NCBI GenBank assembly: GCA_900318815.1 | Contig: ONMA01000001.1 | Span: 322,554 to 386,553 of the forward strand | Reading direction: 5' to 3' | Source of the DNA: an uncultured Prevotellaceae bacterium | GTDB taxonomy: Bacteria > Bacteroidota > Bacteroidia > Bacteroidales > Bacteroidaceae | DNA length: 64,000 nt | Part shown: positions 1 through 9,454 of the stretch, one piece after another | Layout: each line of letters begins with the position of its first letter | Position numbering within the stretch: the first letter of the stretch is position 1 | The notes under the pieces: generated by a model | Database searches by the model: none | What the model was told of the DNA's origin: nothing | What the model saw: the letters and a program-made list of their open reading frames with translations, nothing else | Program-made: the position numbers and the translations under genes

Positions 1-473
1 AGCTCGGTGGTGTGATCGTCGGAGAAGTTACTGAAGAATTTCCGAATGACCTTCTTCTGCTCGTCGGTGAGGTAGTCGGCGGCATCAAGTTCATGCAGGT
101 CGCGCAGATTGCGGAACACCTGTTCGGCGTCGGCCATGTTCTTGTCCAGGTCGTCGAAGTCGGCCAGCAGCAGTTGGCCCCACCCGTAGAAGTGGTCGAG
201 GGTCTCGTCGGTGCCGGTAACTTCGATGAATACCCGATAGAGGTCGCACACGAGCTTGATGGGGTCGGCCACTTGGAGGGAGCTGTGCCGGCGGAACAGG
301 TCGCTGATGGTAATGTAGGCGGGACTCCAGATGGGGCGTCCGGCCCGTCGGGCAAGATGCTCGTTGAGGAACAGCGAGGCTCGCTTGTTGGGAAACACGA
401 CGGCAACGCGCGAAAGATTAGTGCCGTACTTGCCGAGGATGTCTTCGGCCACATATTCTAAGAAACTCTTCAT
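1..473 (-). CDS. AddB-like PD-(D/E)XK nuclease family protein, N-terminal part
   Basis: Only the first 157 codons are present; the gene runs off the left edge. The protein begins MKSFLEYVAEDILGKYG and continues with a 'VVFPNKRASLFLNEHL' stretch, as in the helicase-like N-terminal domain of Bacteroidetes AddB-type proteins, where 'FPN(K/R)R' is typical. The C-terminal nuclease domain expected for the family lies outside the window. The ATG overlaps the TGA of the upstream UvrD-like helicase gene in an ATGA arrangement, so the two are probably translationally coupled and act together in processing double-strand DNA ends. The family call rests on the N-terminus and on the partner gene; no catalytic residues are visible. 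Confidence 0.72.
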   Translation of the reverse strand, partial: MKSFLEYVAEDILGKYGTNLSRVAVVFPNKRASLFLNEHLARRAGRPIWSPAYITISDLFRRHSSLQVADPIKLVCDLYRVFIEVTGTDETLDHFYGWGQLLLADFDDLDKNMADAEQVFRNLRDLHELDAADYLTDEQKKVIRKFFSNFSDDHTTE

Positions 474-3400
474 CTTACTTCTTCTATTTCATTGGAGTAA
501 ACATACCAGAGGTAGCCCCTGATGTTGTCATAGCCCATGGAACCGAGTAACTGCATGTATTGGCGCACCTGGTCGTGGTAGGTTTGTCGCGGATGACCGA
601 ACTTGAAGTCGACGACGATGATTACTTCGCCGTCGGCCATTACCCGGTCGGGACGACGCTCGCACACCTGCCCCGTCTGCGGGTCGATGCTGAGGATGGT
701 GCATTCGTTGAAGAGCGTCCATCGGGGCGAGAACCAGTCGGCAATGCGAGGGTCGCTGAAACGCTGGCGAATCATCGTCTCGATTTTCTCGCGCGTAACA
801 GTCTCATCATAGAGAATGCCTTCGTTTTCCAACTCCCGCAGCGCCTCTTCCACGTTGTCGGTGGTGCGTATGTTGGCAAATACATGGTGCAGCACGCTGC
901 CCATCTGGATATAGTTCTTCTGCACATCGTCCTCGTCGGCTACAGATGCAAACTCCTGACTCTTGTTGCTCTGTCGGAACTCCGCCTTCTGCCGGAAGGT
1001 CTGCAGGTTGATTTCGAGTGGTACGGGTGTCGTGAGGAACACGTTGGGTTGCCCGTCGGCTTCTTTCTGTGTATGAGGCCGATGAGCGAGTGTACCGAAG
1101 GTGAAGCGGAGTGGCTGCTCGCTGTCGTCGAGTCCCGATAGCTGTGCGCCGGGCAGGTCTATTAGGGGAAGCACCTGCTCGATGACGGCTGAACGAGACG
1201 ACTTTGCCCCGCGTTTGCCGATGACAAAGAGATTATCTGCTGCACGGGTAAAGGCCACGTAGAGCAGGTTGAGGTTGTCCACCGTGTTTTGCCGGTGCTC
1301 TTCCTCATAGTCGTCCTGATAGATGGTGCCTTCCATCTGGCGCGCGCTATAGTCTACGGGAACGATGGGCAGCTGGTTGAAAGGGGTCTCCTTGGGCTTG
1401 CACCAGAGGATGTCGCTATGCTCCATGCGCCAGTCGCAGAAGGGGATGATGACGGTAGGAAACTCCAGTCCCTTACTCTTGTGGATGGAGATGAGACGCA
1501 GGCCGCTGGTTTCGGGACTCTGGATGGTCTTGGCACATAAGGTCTCGTCCCACTCCTTCAGGAAGGCACTCAGGTCACCCTGCTGTTCGTCGGCAAAGGC
1601 AGCAATTTGGTCGTAGAAGGCGCAGAGATAGGCACTCTGCCCTTCGAGTCGTTCCAGATGGAACAGGGTAAAGAGGCGTTCGGCCAGTTCGAAGAGCGGC
1701 ATTCGCAGTAAGTCGGTCTTCTGTTTGTCGAACCCGGTAGGCAGCATGTGGTCGAGCGTATCGGTGTGCAAGGGTTTTTGAGCCCATGTCTTGGCTAAGT
1801 AGGCTTTGGCTATCACGTTGTCGGGATGGGCCAGTAGGCGCATGGCCTGCACAATGGTCATCACGGCTGGCGACGCATCGAGGCGGAAAGCCTCGTCGCT
1901 GACCAGCTGAACCTCTGGCAGATGCTCCATGAAATAGTTGGCTATGAGGGGGATGTAGGCGTTGGTGCGCAAAAGGATGGCCATGTCGGAGGCCGGTATG
2001 CCCTGCCCGAGCAGTTCCTCTACCTGGGTGCAGAGCTGCCGGAGGGTCTGTTCCTGATAGTCCTCGCCCGTAAGGAGCCGGATGTCTACGTAGCCCGCCG
2101 ATGGTCTTCCCTCCGGCACCTGCTGGCACACGCTGGTATAGGCACTAACCTCCTCGATTTTTGCCGCTTCGGTGAAGAAGATATTGTTGAACGAAACGAT
2201 GTTCCGGCATGAGCGATAGTTGTATTCCAGCGGTATGCGGCTCACCATCTCGGAGCCGAATTCTCCCTCGATGCCAGCCAATAGTTTCCAGTCGCCGCTG
2301 CGCCAGCGGTAGATGCTCTGCTTCACGTCGCCTACAATCAAGTTCTTCGTTCCTGCGTGGCTCATCGTCTCGCTGAGGAGTACCTTGAAGTTCTGCCATT
2401 GCACAGTCGATGTGTCCTGGAACTCGTCAATCATAATGTGCTCCAGCTGGGCACCGATCTTCTCGAAGATGAAAGGCGAGTCGCTGCCGTCGATCAGTTC
2501 GTGCAGTAGCTGCTGGGTGTCGCTGAGTAGGAAGAGGTTCGACTTCTCGTTCTCCTCGCGTACCTTCTTCTCTATGCTCTCCAGCAGGCGCAGCTGGTTG
2601 AGGTGGCGCAAAGTGAGTTCAGCCGACTTGAAGAGCCGCCATTGACGGGGCTGTTCGTTTACGCCGTGACGCAGGATAGCCCCCAGGTCGCCTTCGGCCA
2701 GGGCGTAGATGTCGAGGCGTCGGGGATGCGTCTTCTTGCACCACTTGTCGGGTTGCTCCACGCTGTCGGCCACTCGCTTGCCCACTACCGAAGGGTCGAA
2801 CTGCCCCTCGCGCAGCTTCAGGAAAAAGCCCGCAAAGCCGCTCTTCCCATACGAAAAGTCGTCAACGGTGAGACCGGCGGCTTCCAGCTCGGTGAAGAAT
2901 GACTCGGCGATGTCCTTCATCCGCTTCTCGGCCTTGTGGCGAATATCGCGCAGCGTGGCCGTGTATTGTTCGAAGAAGCCCTCCTGGCTCATCACCTGCT
3001 GCAGCTCCTTGCTCTCGCGCTTGTAGTAGTCGCGGAAGATGGTGCGTCCGAACTGCTTGATCTGTCCGATGACGTTCCATGAACGGTCGTCGTTGATGTT
3101 CTCGATGATGTAGTGCATGAGCCATTGCAGCTCGGCATCGGTGGTGGTGAGACTCTCTATCAGCATGTCGACGGCCATCTCCTCCACCTGCACATCGTTA
3201 AGCCCGATGCGCAGGGTAGCCGTGAGGTCAAGCTCGCGGGCAAGGTTACGTAGCACGCTTTGGAAGAAGGAGTCGATGGTCTCTACCCTGAAATAGCTGT
3301 AGTTGTGGAGCAGATTGTGCAGGGCTATGCCCGCCTGCCTGCCGGCATAGTCGGGAGATATGTCAAGCTTGCGGCACACGAAGTCGGTATAGGACTTCGA

Positions 3401-3604
3401 TTCGGGCAGGCCCCGCCAGATGCCGAAGAGCTGGCTCAGGATGCGGGTCTTCATCTCCTCGGTGGCCTTATTGGTGAAGGTGACGGCCAGTATCTGCCTG
3501 TAGGCCTGTGGATTATCTACCAGCAGGGTGATATACTCAGCCGCCAGCGTGAAGGTCTTGCCGCTTCCCGCGCTGGCCTCATATACAATTAGTGGTTTTC
3601 CCAT
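470..3604 (-). CDS. UvrD-like helicase with C-terminal nuclease (AddA-like)
   Basis: A 1044-aa superfamily 1 helicase. The Walker A motif ASAGSGKT is at residues 10-17. Further motifs include the DE box (MIDEFQDTS), GDVKQSIYRWRSGD, LEYNYRSCRNIVSF, IHKSKGLEFPTVIIP and NLLYVAFTRAADNL. A C-terminal PD...VVDFKFG stretch looks like a PD-(D/E)XK (RecB-type) nuclease core. This is the layout of AddA/RecB-like helicase-nucleases that resect double-strand breaks for RecA. The stop codon overlaps the start of the AddB-like gene, supporting a two-subunit complex. The DUF5686 gene lies 39 bp upstream on the same strand. Gene names in Bacteroidetes are inconsistent, so no symbol is given. Confidence 0.9.
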   Translation of the reverse strand: MGKPLIVYEASAGSGKTFTLAAEYITLLVDNPQAYRQILAVTFTNKATEEMKTRILSQLFGIWRGLPESKSYTDFVCRKLDISPDYAGRQAGIALHNLLHNYSYFRVETIDSFFQSVLRNLARELDLTATLRIGLNDVQVEEMAVDMLIESLTTTDAELQWLMHYIIENINDDRSWNVIGQIKQFGRTIFRDYYKRESKELQQVMSQEGFFEQYTATLRDIRHKAEKRMKDIAESFFTELEAAGLTVDDFSYGKSGFAGFFLKLREGQFDPSVVGKRVADSVEQPDKWCKKTHPRRLDIYALAEGDLGAILRHGVNEQPRQWRLFKSAELTLRHLNQLRLLESIEKKVREENEKSNLFLLSDTQQLLHELIDGSDSPFIFEKIGAQLEHIMIDEFQDTSTVQWQNFKVLLSETMSHAGTKNLIVGDVKQSIYRWRSGDWKLLAGIEGEFGSEMVSRIPLEYNYRSCRNIVSFNNIFFTEAAKIEEVSAYTSVCQQVPEGRPSAGYVDIRLLTGEDYQEQTLRQLCTQVEELLGQGIPASDMAILLRTNAYIPLIANYFMEHLPEVQLVSDEAFRLDASPAVMTIVQAMRLLAHPDNVIAKAYLAKTWAQKPLHTDTLDHMLPTGFDKQKTDLLRMPLFELAERLFTLFHLERLEGQSAYLCAFYDQIAAFADEQQGDLSAFLKEWDETLCAKTIQSPETSGLRLISIHKSKGLEFPTVIIPFCDWRMEHSDILWCKPKETPFNQLPIVPVDYSARQMEGTIYQDDYEEEHRQNTVDNLNLLYVAFTRAADNLFVIGKRGAKSSRSAVIEQVLPLIDLPGAQLSGLDDSEQPLRFTFGTLAHRPHTQKEADGQPNVFLTTPVPLEINLQTFRQKAEFRQSNKSQEFASVADEDDVQKNYIQMGSVLHHVFANIRTTDNVEEALRELENEGILYDETVTREKIETMIRQRFSDPRIADWFSPRWTLFNECTILSIDPQTGQVCERRPDRVMADGEVIIVVDFKFGHPRQTYHDQVRQYMQLLGSMGYDNIRGYLWYVYSNEIEEVR

Positions 3605-3643
3605 AAGAATTATTTGTCAGTTGCTCAAGTTGATGATTATATC

Positions 3644-5788
3644 CTACCATCTTCGGAATAGCTCGAAGGTGAACTTCGCCGTCATCTCCTGATATTTCAC
3701 GTTGAGGAAACTGGTAAACAGGCCTACGGAGAAGTAGCGTGTAGTGAATCCGTATCCCAGCTCGGAGTAGAACCGTGTGTTCTGGATGCTGAGTCCATTC
3801 CAGTAGAAGCGCTCGCGCTCGATGTACCGGCCCACGCCGGGAATGAGGAAGGTGCAGAGCAGGGGCGACTCGTAGGAGATATTCCCCCGGATGTAGTAGC
3901 GCGACTCGTTGTAGAGACGGGAGTCGAGCAGCTGGAAGTCACCCGACCAGTCATCGTCCCAGCCCTCGGGCAGATTGTTGTCGCGGAAGTTGGAGAAGTC
4001 CAGGAAGTGGTTCTTGCCCTTGCGGGTGTAGATGCCGGCACCTGCCCGCATGTTGATGGTCTGCATGCTGGGCAGTCTGCGCTTGACTGCTACGTCGCCC
4101 TCCCATCGCTCATAGTCGATGTTCAGGGGGCCGAACTTGAAGGCGCGTTCATAGTCAATCGTGAACATGGGGGCCTTTGCCCAGGGTCGCCAGTTGATGG
4201 ACACGGCTGGGGCAAGGCTCTTAAACACGCTGGGCAGCCCCAAGCGGCGAAGTGTGTTGTCGTGGATGCCCTTACGGTGGTGGAAGGTAAGACCGGAAGC
4301 CACCGTGAGCCAGGGTGTCACCTGTATGCTGTGCGACAGCTGGTACATGAGGTCGTTGAAGTAGTGCCACTCACGATTGTCTACGGTCTCGATGGATTCG
4401 CCTGTTTTGGCAACGATGTCGTTCAGCACGTCACTACTTCCTATGCGGTTGCTCTTGCTGATGTTCAGATACCACACACCGTTGGACTTGGGGGTGTAGT
4501 AGAGCCAGATAGGAATGTCGAAGTAAAAGTCGTGCAGCCTGAACCTGTAGCCGCCCCTCGGCCTTGTCTTTAGCCAGGTCGTGGGGCTGAAGTGGTATTC
4601 GCCCCAGAGTTTCATCTTGTATGTGACGCCCTTTTCTCTGCTGTAGCTGATGTACTGGGGATTGAGCAGGGGCGAGAGTTCGATGGAACCTCGCTCGTTC
4701 TCTGTCTCAAGGCTGTGTATCAGGTTGCTGCCTATGATGTCCCAGCCTATCTCTTTCCACAGGTCGTGATGTTCGTGCTTGTTCTCCTCTTCCTCTATGG
4801 CTTGCGTAGACAGCGTGTCAAAGGGCATGGACGCCTGAGTGAATTGCGGCATGACAGATGCAAGGGTGGGGTAGAGCGAGTCGACCATGAGGGTGTCGGC
4901 GGCTATTGTGTCTGCGGGTTCGGCGTGCAGGGAGTCGTAGATGTGGTAGACGGCACTCTCTTCTTCCGAGAGACTGATGGGACGGATGGAGTCAATGAGC
5001 TGCCGGTCGCCTTTCACGTCGATGGTGTCGGGCAGGGTGATAGGGCAGTCGAAAAGGGCGGTGAAGTCGGAGGTGACGTGGTTGCCCGCAAACTTGAACT
5101 CAATGCTCGTCTTGCACAGCTTGGGCAGGAGGGCACGCACCCCGTAGTCGCCCTGCATGGTCAGCGTGCGGAAGCGTATCATGTCGAACTCACCCTCCAT
5201 CTCGAGCTGCTCCACCTGTCCTGTAGAGCGGTTGACGATGGCCTTTCCCCTCACCAGTTGCGTGTTGGGCACGATGCGCGGGCGGAAGTAGAGGCGCACC
5301 TTGCCGTTGCCTAAGTAGGCCGACGAATAGACGTAGTGGCGCTTGTTGTCGCGGCTGAAAGGAGAGAGAATGTGGTCGCCGTAGAGGGTTGTCTCGTAGA
5401 GGTTGGGGGTGATGAGTTCGGAGAGAATCGACAGCGTGCGGCGGTTGCGGGGGATGGTGGTATAGTACACCTGCCTGATGTTCTCGAAGTCCTTGATACT
5501 GCGGAAATACAGGCGGCTGTATTGCTCGCTGACGAACGTGCGCTGTCCCTTGGCAATGGCATACGTGGTGGGAATGGCCCAGAGGGTGAAGTTGCGCTGA
5601 TGAGTCTGATAGAGGTGCTTCACATAGACGTTGGTGGCAAAGCCGCGCACCTCATGCGTGTAGTTGCGCTGGAATGAGAATATCCTTTCCAGCAGAATAG
5701 AGTCTTGTCTGCTGGGCTTCGCTAAGGACTTGCAGGTTGCCAGAACCAGCAAGAGCAGCACAATAAAAATGGGCCGTGAATTTTTCAC
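3644..5788 (-). CDS. DUF5686 family envelope protein
   Basis: A 714-aa protein with an N-terminal hydrophobic signal (residues 7-18). The sequence matches what I know of the Bacteroidetes DUF5686 family: an N-terminal conserved region (around 'RGFATNVYVKHLYQTHQRNF'), a central acidic, low-conservation linker (about residues 280-350), and a C-terminal half of alternating aromatic and hydrophobic strands ending in FELFRRW. A terminal aromatic residue is typical of outer-membrane beta-barrels. The family lacks a settled function; an outer-membrane location is inferred from the signal and the C-terminus. A Bacteroidetes promoter lies within a few bases of the ATG. Confidence 0.75.
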   Translation of the reverse strand: MKNSRPIFIVLLLLVLATCKSLAKPSRQDSILLERIFSFQRNYTHEVRGFATNVYVKHLYQTHQRNFTLWAIPTTYAIAKGQRTFVSEQYSRLYFRSIKDFENIRQVYYTTIPRNRRTLSILSELITPNLYETTLYGDHILSPFSRDNKRHYVYSSAYLGNGKVRLYFRPRIVPNTQLVRGKAIVNRSTGQVEQLEMEGEFDMIRFRTLTMQGDYGVRALLPKLCKTSIEFKFAGNHVTSDFTALFDCPITLPDTIDVKGDRQLIDSIRPISLSEEESAVYHIYDSLHAEPADTIAADTLMVDSLYPTLASVMPQFTQASMPFDTLSTQAIEEEENKHEHHDLWKEIGWDIIGSNLIHSLETENERGSIELSPLLNPQYISYSREKGVTYKMKLWGEYHFSPTTWLKTRPRGGYRFRLHDFYFDIPIWLYYTPKSNGVWYLNISKSNRIGSSDVLNDIVAKTGESIETVDNREWHYFNDLMYQLSHSIQVTPWLTVASGLTFHHRKGIHDNTLRRLGLPSVFKSLAPAVSINWRPWAKAPMFTIDYERAFKFGPLNIDYERWEGDVAVKRRLPSMQTINMRAGAGIYTRKGKNHFLDFSNFRDNNLPEGWDDDWSGDFQLLDSRLYNESRYYIRGNISYESPLLCTFLIPGVGRYIERERFYWNGLSIQNTRFYSELGYGFTTRYFSVGLFTSFLNVKYQEMTAKFTFELFRRW

Positions 5789-5792
5789 AGCC

Positions 5793-5824
5793 CAAAATTA
5801 CTCATAAAATATTGAACAACCAAA
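5793..5824 (-). promoter_or_regulatory. Bacteroidetes-type promoter for the DUF5686 gene
   Basis: On the minus strand TTTG (5821-5824) and TAATTTTG (5793-5800) are separated by 20 nt, a full match to the Bacteroidetes -33/-7 consensus. The -7 element ends only about five bases before the ATG at 5788, so the transcript would have almost no leader. Confidence 0.6.
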
Positions 5825-5827
5825 TTT

Positions 5828-6700
5828 TTACCCCAGATATTTCATAAGAATCTTTGCATTGCCCGAATCGCGGAGCTTGGCAATGCTCTTTTCGCGTATC
5901 TGACGCACACGTTCGCGGGTAAGTCCCAACTGGTCGCCAATCTCCTCGAGCCCCTTCTCATGGCATCCGATACCAAAGCATTCGCGGATGATGGTAATCT
6001 CGCGCTCCTTGAGTACCTTCGAGAGCACGGAGTTCAGCTCTTGTGCCATCGACTCGTGGTCCACGTGGCGGTCGGTGCGCGAATCCTCGCCCGAGGCCAT
6101 CACGTCGAGCATGCAATTGTCCTCGCCGTCCTGAAAAGGAGCGTCAATCGACACATGGTGGCCGTCGGCCATCATTGACTGCCCAATCTTATCCTCGTCA
6201 ATATCGGTGGCTTCGGCCAGCTCGCTCACCGAGGGATGACGCTGGTTCTCCTGCTCGAACTTGTTGATTTCGTGATTAATCTTGTTGAGCGACCCCACCT
6301 GATTGAGCGGAAGGCGCACAATACGGCTCTGCTCGGCAATGGCCTGCAGGATGCTCTGGCGAATCCACCACACCGCATACGAGATGAACTTGAAGCCGCG
6401 TGTCTCGTCAAACTTCTGAGCAGCCTTAATCAGACCGATGTTTCCCTCATCAATAAGGTCTGTCAGCGTGAGTCCCTGATGCTGGTACTGCTTGGCTACA
6501 GACACCACGAAACGGAGGTTAGCCGTAACAAGTTTGTCCTTGGCACGCTCACCTTCTATGCCGCCCTTGCGGATTTTCTGCGCCAGTTCAATTTCTTCGT
6601 CGATGCTAATCAGGGGGGCACGACCGATTTCTACAAGATACTTGTCAAGCGCTTCGCTGGAGCGGTTGGTAATACTCTTCTGAATTTTTAGCTGTCTCAT
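5828..6700 (-). CDS. rpoD: Primary RNA polymerase sigma factor (RpoD/SigA)
   Basis: A 290-aa sigma-70 family protein, the short form typical of Bacteroidetes, without the long region 1.1. Region 1.2 is near residues 17-50. Region 2 includes 'ANLRFVVSVAKQYQ' and 'LIDEGNIGLIKAA' and the promoter-opening stretch 'FISYAVWWIRQSI'. Region 3 follows. Region 4 ends with the helix-turn-helix 'LGLTRERVRQIREKSIAKLR'. It directs the polymerase to housekeeping promoters of the TTTG/TAnnTTTG type seen across this window. It is transcribed away from the AraC-type gene; the 357-bp gap between them holds promoters for both. Confidence 0.96.
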   Translation of the reverse strand: MRQLKIQKSITNRSSEALDKYLVEIGRAPLISIDEEIELAQKIRKGGIEGERAKDKLVTANLRFVVSVAKQYQHQGLTLTDLIDEGNIGLIKAAQKFDETRGFKFISYAVWWIRQSILQAIAEQSRIVRLPLNQVGSLNKINHEINKFEQENQRHPSVSELAEATDIDEDKIGQSMMADGHHVSIDAPFQDGEDNCMLDVMASGEDSRTDRHVDHESMAQELNSVLSKVLKEREITIIRECFGIGCHEKGLEEIGDQLGLTRERVRQIREKSIAKLRDSGNAKILMKYLG

Positions 6701-6772
6701 CGTCTTTCGTCTTAAAAATGTGTAACTTCTTGATTTGCAAATACGTATATTGATTTACCCTTAAAAACGCTG

Positions 6773-6780
6773 CAAAGTTA
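6773..6780 (-). promoter_or_regulatory. -7 element upstream of rpoD
   Basis: TAACTTTG on the minus strand matches TAnnTTTG and lies 73 bp upstream of the rpoD ATG. No TTTG is found at the usual 19-21 nt further upstream, so the match is partial. The rest of the rpoD/AraC gap (6781-6980) is AT-rich with homopolymer runs and no gene. Confidence 0.4.
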
Positions 6781-6982
6781 CAAAAAAAAATGATAAGTTG
6801 TATGAAAATTCAGTTAATTTTTATTTAGGAACATACAAAAATGACATATATTATTGTGCTGTAGGCAAAATTCTTCTTAATGTTCTCACTCCTTTCCTTG
6901 TTGCAAATAATCAGTTTTGTCGGTAAAATAATAACAGATTGAAAAAAAATATTGATGGAAATTTGAAAAACTTCTTGTTTTT

Positions 6983-7014
6983 TTTGGTAAGTTGGAGAAA
7001 AATTATTAAATTTG
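6983..7014 (+). promoter_or_regulatory. Bacteroidetes-type promoter for the AraC-type gene
   Basis: TTTG (6983-6986) and TAAATTTG (7007-7014) are separated by exactly 20 nt, 43 bp before the ATG at 7058. Confidence 0.65.
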
Positions 7015-7057
7015 CAAACGTAAATAACTAATCACTTAAATTTTAACCGTAAACATT

Positions 7058-7495
7058 ATGGCCAAGTACAACATTACAGAACCGAAAGAAAAGGAGGCCG
7101 CCTATAGAAGCCTGGTCAATCCAAGGCTGATGGACGATCTCAAGGACAGAATCCTTGAGGTAATCGTCATGCAGAAGAAATTCAAGGACAAGGAGTACTC
7201 GGCCCGACGTCTTGCAGAAGATCTTGGTACTAACACCCGTTATATCTCGGCAGTAGTAAATGTTAAGTTCCACATGAACTACACTTCCTTCGTAAACAAG
7301 CATCGCATTGAAGAAGCCATGTCGATTCTGATTGACAAGCGTTACAAGGATTTACGAATTGAAGAAGTGAGCGATATGGTTGGTTTCTCCAACCGCCAGT
7401 CGTTCTATGCATCGTTCTACAAGCTGACGGGTATTACTCCCAAAGAGTACCGCATCCAGTATGCCCAGCTTCACTCCTCATCCAAGAAGAAATAG
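7058..7495 (+). CDS. Small AraC-family helix-turn-helix regulator
   Basis: A 145-aa protein that is almost only a DNA-binding domain. Two helix-turn-helix units occur, 'SARRLAEDLGTNTRYISAVV' (about residues 48-67) and 'RIEEVSDMVGFSNRQSFYAS' (about 105-124), followed by the AraC signature 'FYKLTGITPKEYR'. There is no ligand-binding or response-regulator domain, so its activating signal cannot be read from the sequence. The gene has its own promoter and lies 12 bp before a dipeptidyl peptidase gene, so the two may be co-transcribed. The target genes are unknown. Confidence 0.85.
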   Translation: MAKYNITEPKEKEAAYRSLVNPRLMDDLKDRILEVIVMQKKFKDKEYSARRLAEDLGTNTRYISAVVNVKFHMNYTSFVNKHRIEEAMSILIDKRYKDLRIEEVSDMVGFSNRQSFYASFYKLTGITPKEYRIQYAQLHSSSKKK

Positions 7496-7507
7496 CCTCT
7501 TTTTCCA

Positions 7508-9454
7508 ATGGTAGACATTCTCTTTACTGGCGAGCGGTTTGCCGACATACAGCTGCTCCGGTATTGTCTGGACGGATTCGATAAACTATCCGTCCAGCAA
7601 AAGTCGTTAGTATATTTTCTCTCTCAGGCCACTTTGGCAGGCCGCGACATCACTTTCGACCAGTACGGACGCTATAATCTGCGCATCCGCAAGACGCTTG
7701 AAGCCGTTTATACCGACTATCGCATACCACATGCTACCGAGGAGTTCAGCCAGTTGGCCGTCTATCTGAAGCGGGTGTGGTTCTCCAATGGCATCTATCA
7801 TCACTACGGCTGTGAGAAGTTTATGCCGGGGTTCTCGGCTGACTACTTGCGGCAAGTGCTCTATATGGTGAGTCCCGAGCGTCTTCCCTTGCGCGACGGC
7901 GAAACTGTCGATGCGCTTTGCGACGAACTATTCCCCGTTATCTTCAATCCCGACGTGCTGCCCAAGCGGGTGAACAAGGCCGATGGGGTGGACTTAGTAG
8001 CCACCTCGGCCTGTAATTTCTACGAGAACGTCAGTCAGCAGGAGGCCGAAGAGTATTATGCCACCCTGAAGGACGGGCAGGAGGAACCGCCCTCATACGG
8101 ACTCAACACGACGCTCATCAAGGGAGCCGACGGCACCCTGACCGAAGAACCTTGGACTGCAGGAGGACGTTATGGCAACGCCATCAGTCATATTATTTAT
8201 TGGTTAGACAAGGCCGCCGGCGTGGCCGAGAATGACAGGCAGCGGCGGGTGATAGAATTACTCATAGACTACTATCGAACGGGTGACCTGAAAACCTTCG
8301 ACCAATACAACATCGAATGGCTGCAATGTCTTGATACTAAGATAGATTTCATTAATGGGTTCATTGAGGTCTACGGCGATCCGCTGGGCTTGAAAGGCAC
8401 TTGGGAAGGCTTGGTGGAATATGTTGATGAGGAAGCTACCGAGCGCACGCGCATCATCAGTCGGCATGCCCAGTGGTTCGAGGATCATTCACCCGTTGAC
8501 CCGCGTTTCCGAAAACCCGTTGTCAAGGGTGTTTCGGCCCATGTCATCCGTGCTGCCATGCTGGGAGGTGAGGAATATCCCTCAACGGCCATTGGCATCA
8601 ATCTGCCCAACGCCGACTGGATCAGGGCACGCTATGGCTCGAAGAGCATCACCATTAGCAACATCACCGAGGCATACGACAAGGCAGCCCGTGGCAACGG
8701 CTTCCGTGAGGAGTTCGTTGACGACCCCGCGACGCTGGAAATGATTGAGAAGTATGCCGATGTGTTAGACAATCTGCACACCGACCTGCATGAATGTGTG
8801 GGTCACGGCAGCGGACAGCTGCTGCCAGGCACCAGCTCTGATGCCCTGAAAGCCTACGGCAATACCATCGAGGAGGCACGTGCCGACCTCTTCGGCCTCT
8901 ATTTTGTAGCCGATAAGAAACTGGTTCAGTTAGGGTTGACACCTGATGAAGAAGCCTACAAAGCCCAGTACTACACCTACATGCTCAACGGACTGCTGAC
9001 CCAGTTGGTGCGCATCGAGCCGGGACGGCTGATTGAAGAGGCTCACATGCGCAATCGTGCGCTCATTGCCCGATGGTGTCTGGCTCATAGCAATGCAATG
9101 CAATTGTTGAAGAAAAATGGTAAAACTTACTTAAAGATAACGGATTACGCGCAGTTAAGAAACTTGATAGCACAACTCTTAGCAGAGATTCAGCGCATCA
9201 AGAGCGAAGGCGACTATGAGGCTGCCCGACAGATAGTCGAGCAGTATGCCGTCGGCATAGACCCACAGCTTCATAACGAGGTTCTTGCACGCTATAAGAA
9301 GCTGAATCTGGCTCCCTACAAGGGTTTCATCAACCCCGTCCTGATGCCCGTTTACGACAAGGATGGTGTCATCATCGATGTGGAGGTCGACTACAACGAA
9401 CCTTACGACCACCAGATGCTGCGCTATAGTTCGGAATTTGGAACTTTGATATGA
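7508..9454 (+). CDS. Dipeptidyl peptidase III-like metallopeptidase (family M49)
   Basis: A 648-aa zinc peptidase. The M49 hallmark HECVGH begins near residue 428; its two histidines bind zinc and its glutamate is catalytic. The second motif, EEARAD near residue 455, supplies the third zinc ligand. M49 enzymes remove dipeptides from the N-terminus of short peptides. No signal peptide is apparent, so a cytoplasmic role in peptide recycling is likely. The stop codon overlaps the ATG of the AlkD-like gene (ATGA at 9451-9454). The length fits the bacterial members of the family. Confidence 0.88.
   Translation: MVDILFTGERFADIQLLRYCLDGFDKLSVQQKSLVYFLSQATLAGRDITFDQYGRYNLRIRKTLEAVYTDYRIPHATEEFSQLAVYLKRVWFSNGIYHHYGCEKFMPGFSADYLRQVLYMVSPERLPLRDGETVDALCDELFPVIFNPDVLPKRVNKADGVDLVATSACNFYENVSQQEAEEYYATLKDGQEEPPSYGLNTTLIKGADGTLTEEPWTAGGRYGNAISHIIYWLDKAAGVAENDRQRRVIELLIDYYRTGDLKTFDQYNIEWLQCLDTKIDFINGFIEVYGDPLGLKGTWEGLVEYVDEEATERTRIISRHAQWFEDHSPVDPRFRKPVVKGVSAHVIRAAMLGGEEYPSTAIGINLPNADWIRARYGSKSITISNITEAYDKAARGNGFREEFVDDPATLEMIEKYADVLDNLHTDLHECVGHGSGQLLPGTSSDALKAYGNTIEEARADLFGLYFVADKKLVQLGLTPDEEAYKAQYYTYMLNGLLTQLVRIEPGRLIEEAHMRNRALIARWCLAHSNAMQLLKKNGKTYLKITDYAQLRNLIAQLLAEIQRIKSEGDYEAARQIVEQYAVGIDPQLHNEVLARYKKLNLAPYKGFINPVLMPVYDKDGVIIDVEVDYNEPYDHQMLRYSSEFGTLI

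Noticed and set aside
12-461. A 149-aa gene on the plus strand
   Set aside because: It is the antisense of the AddB-like gene, whose protein shows family features; the plus-strand product has none.
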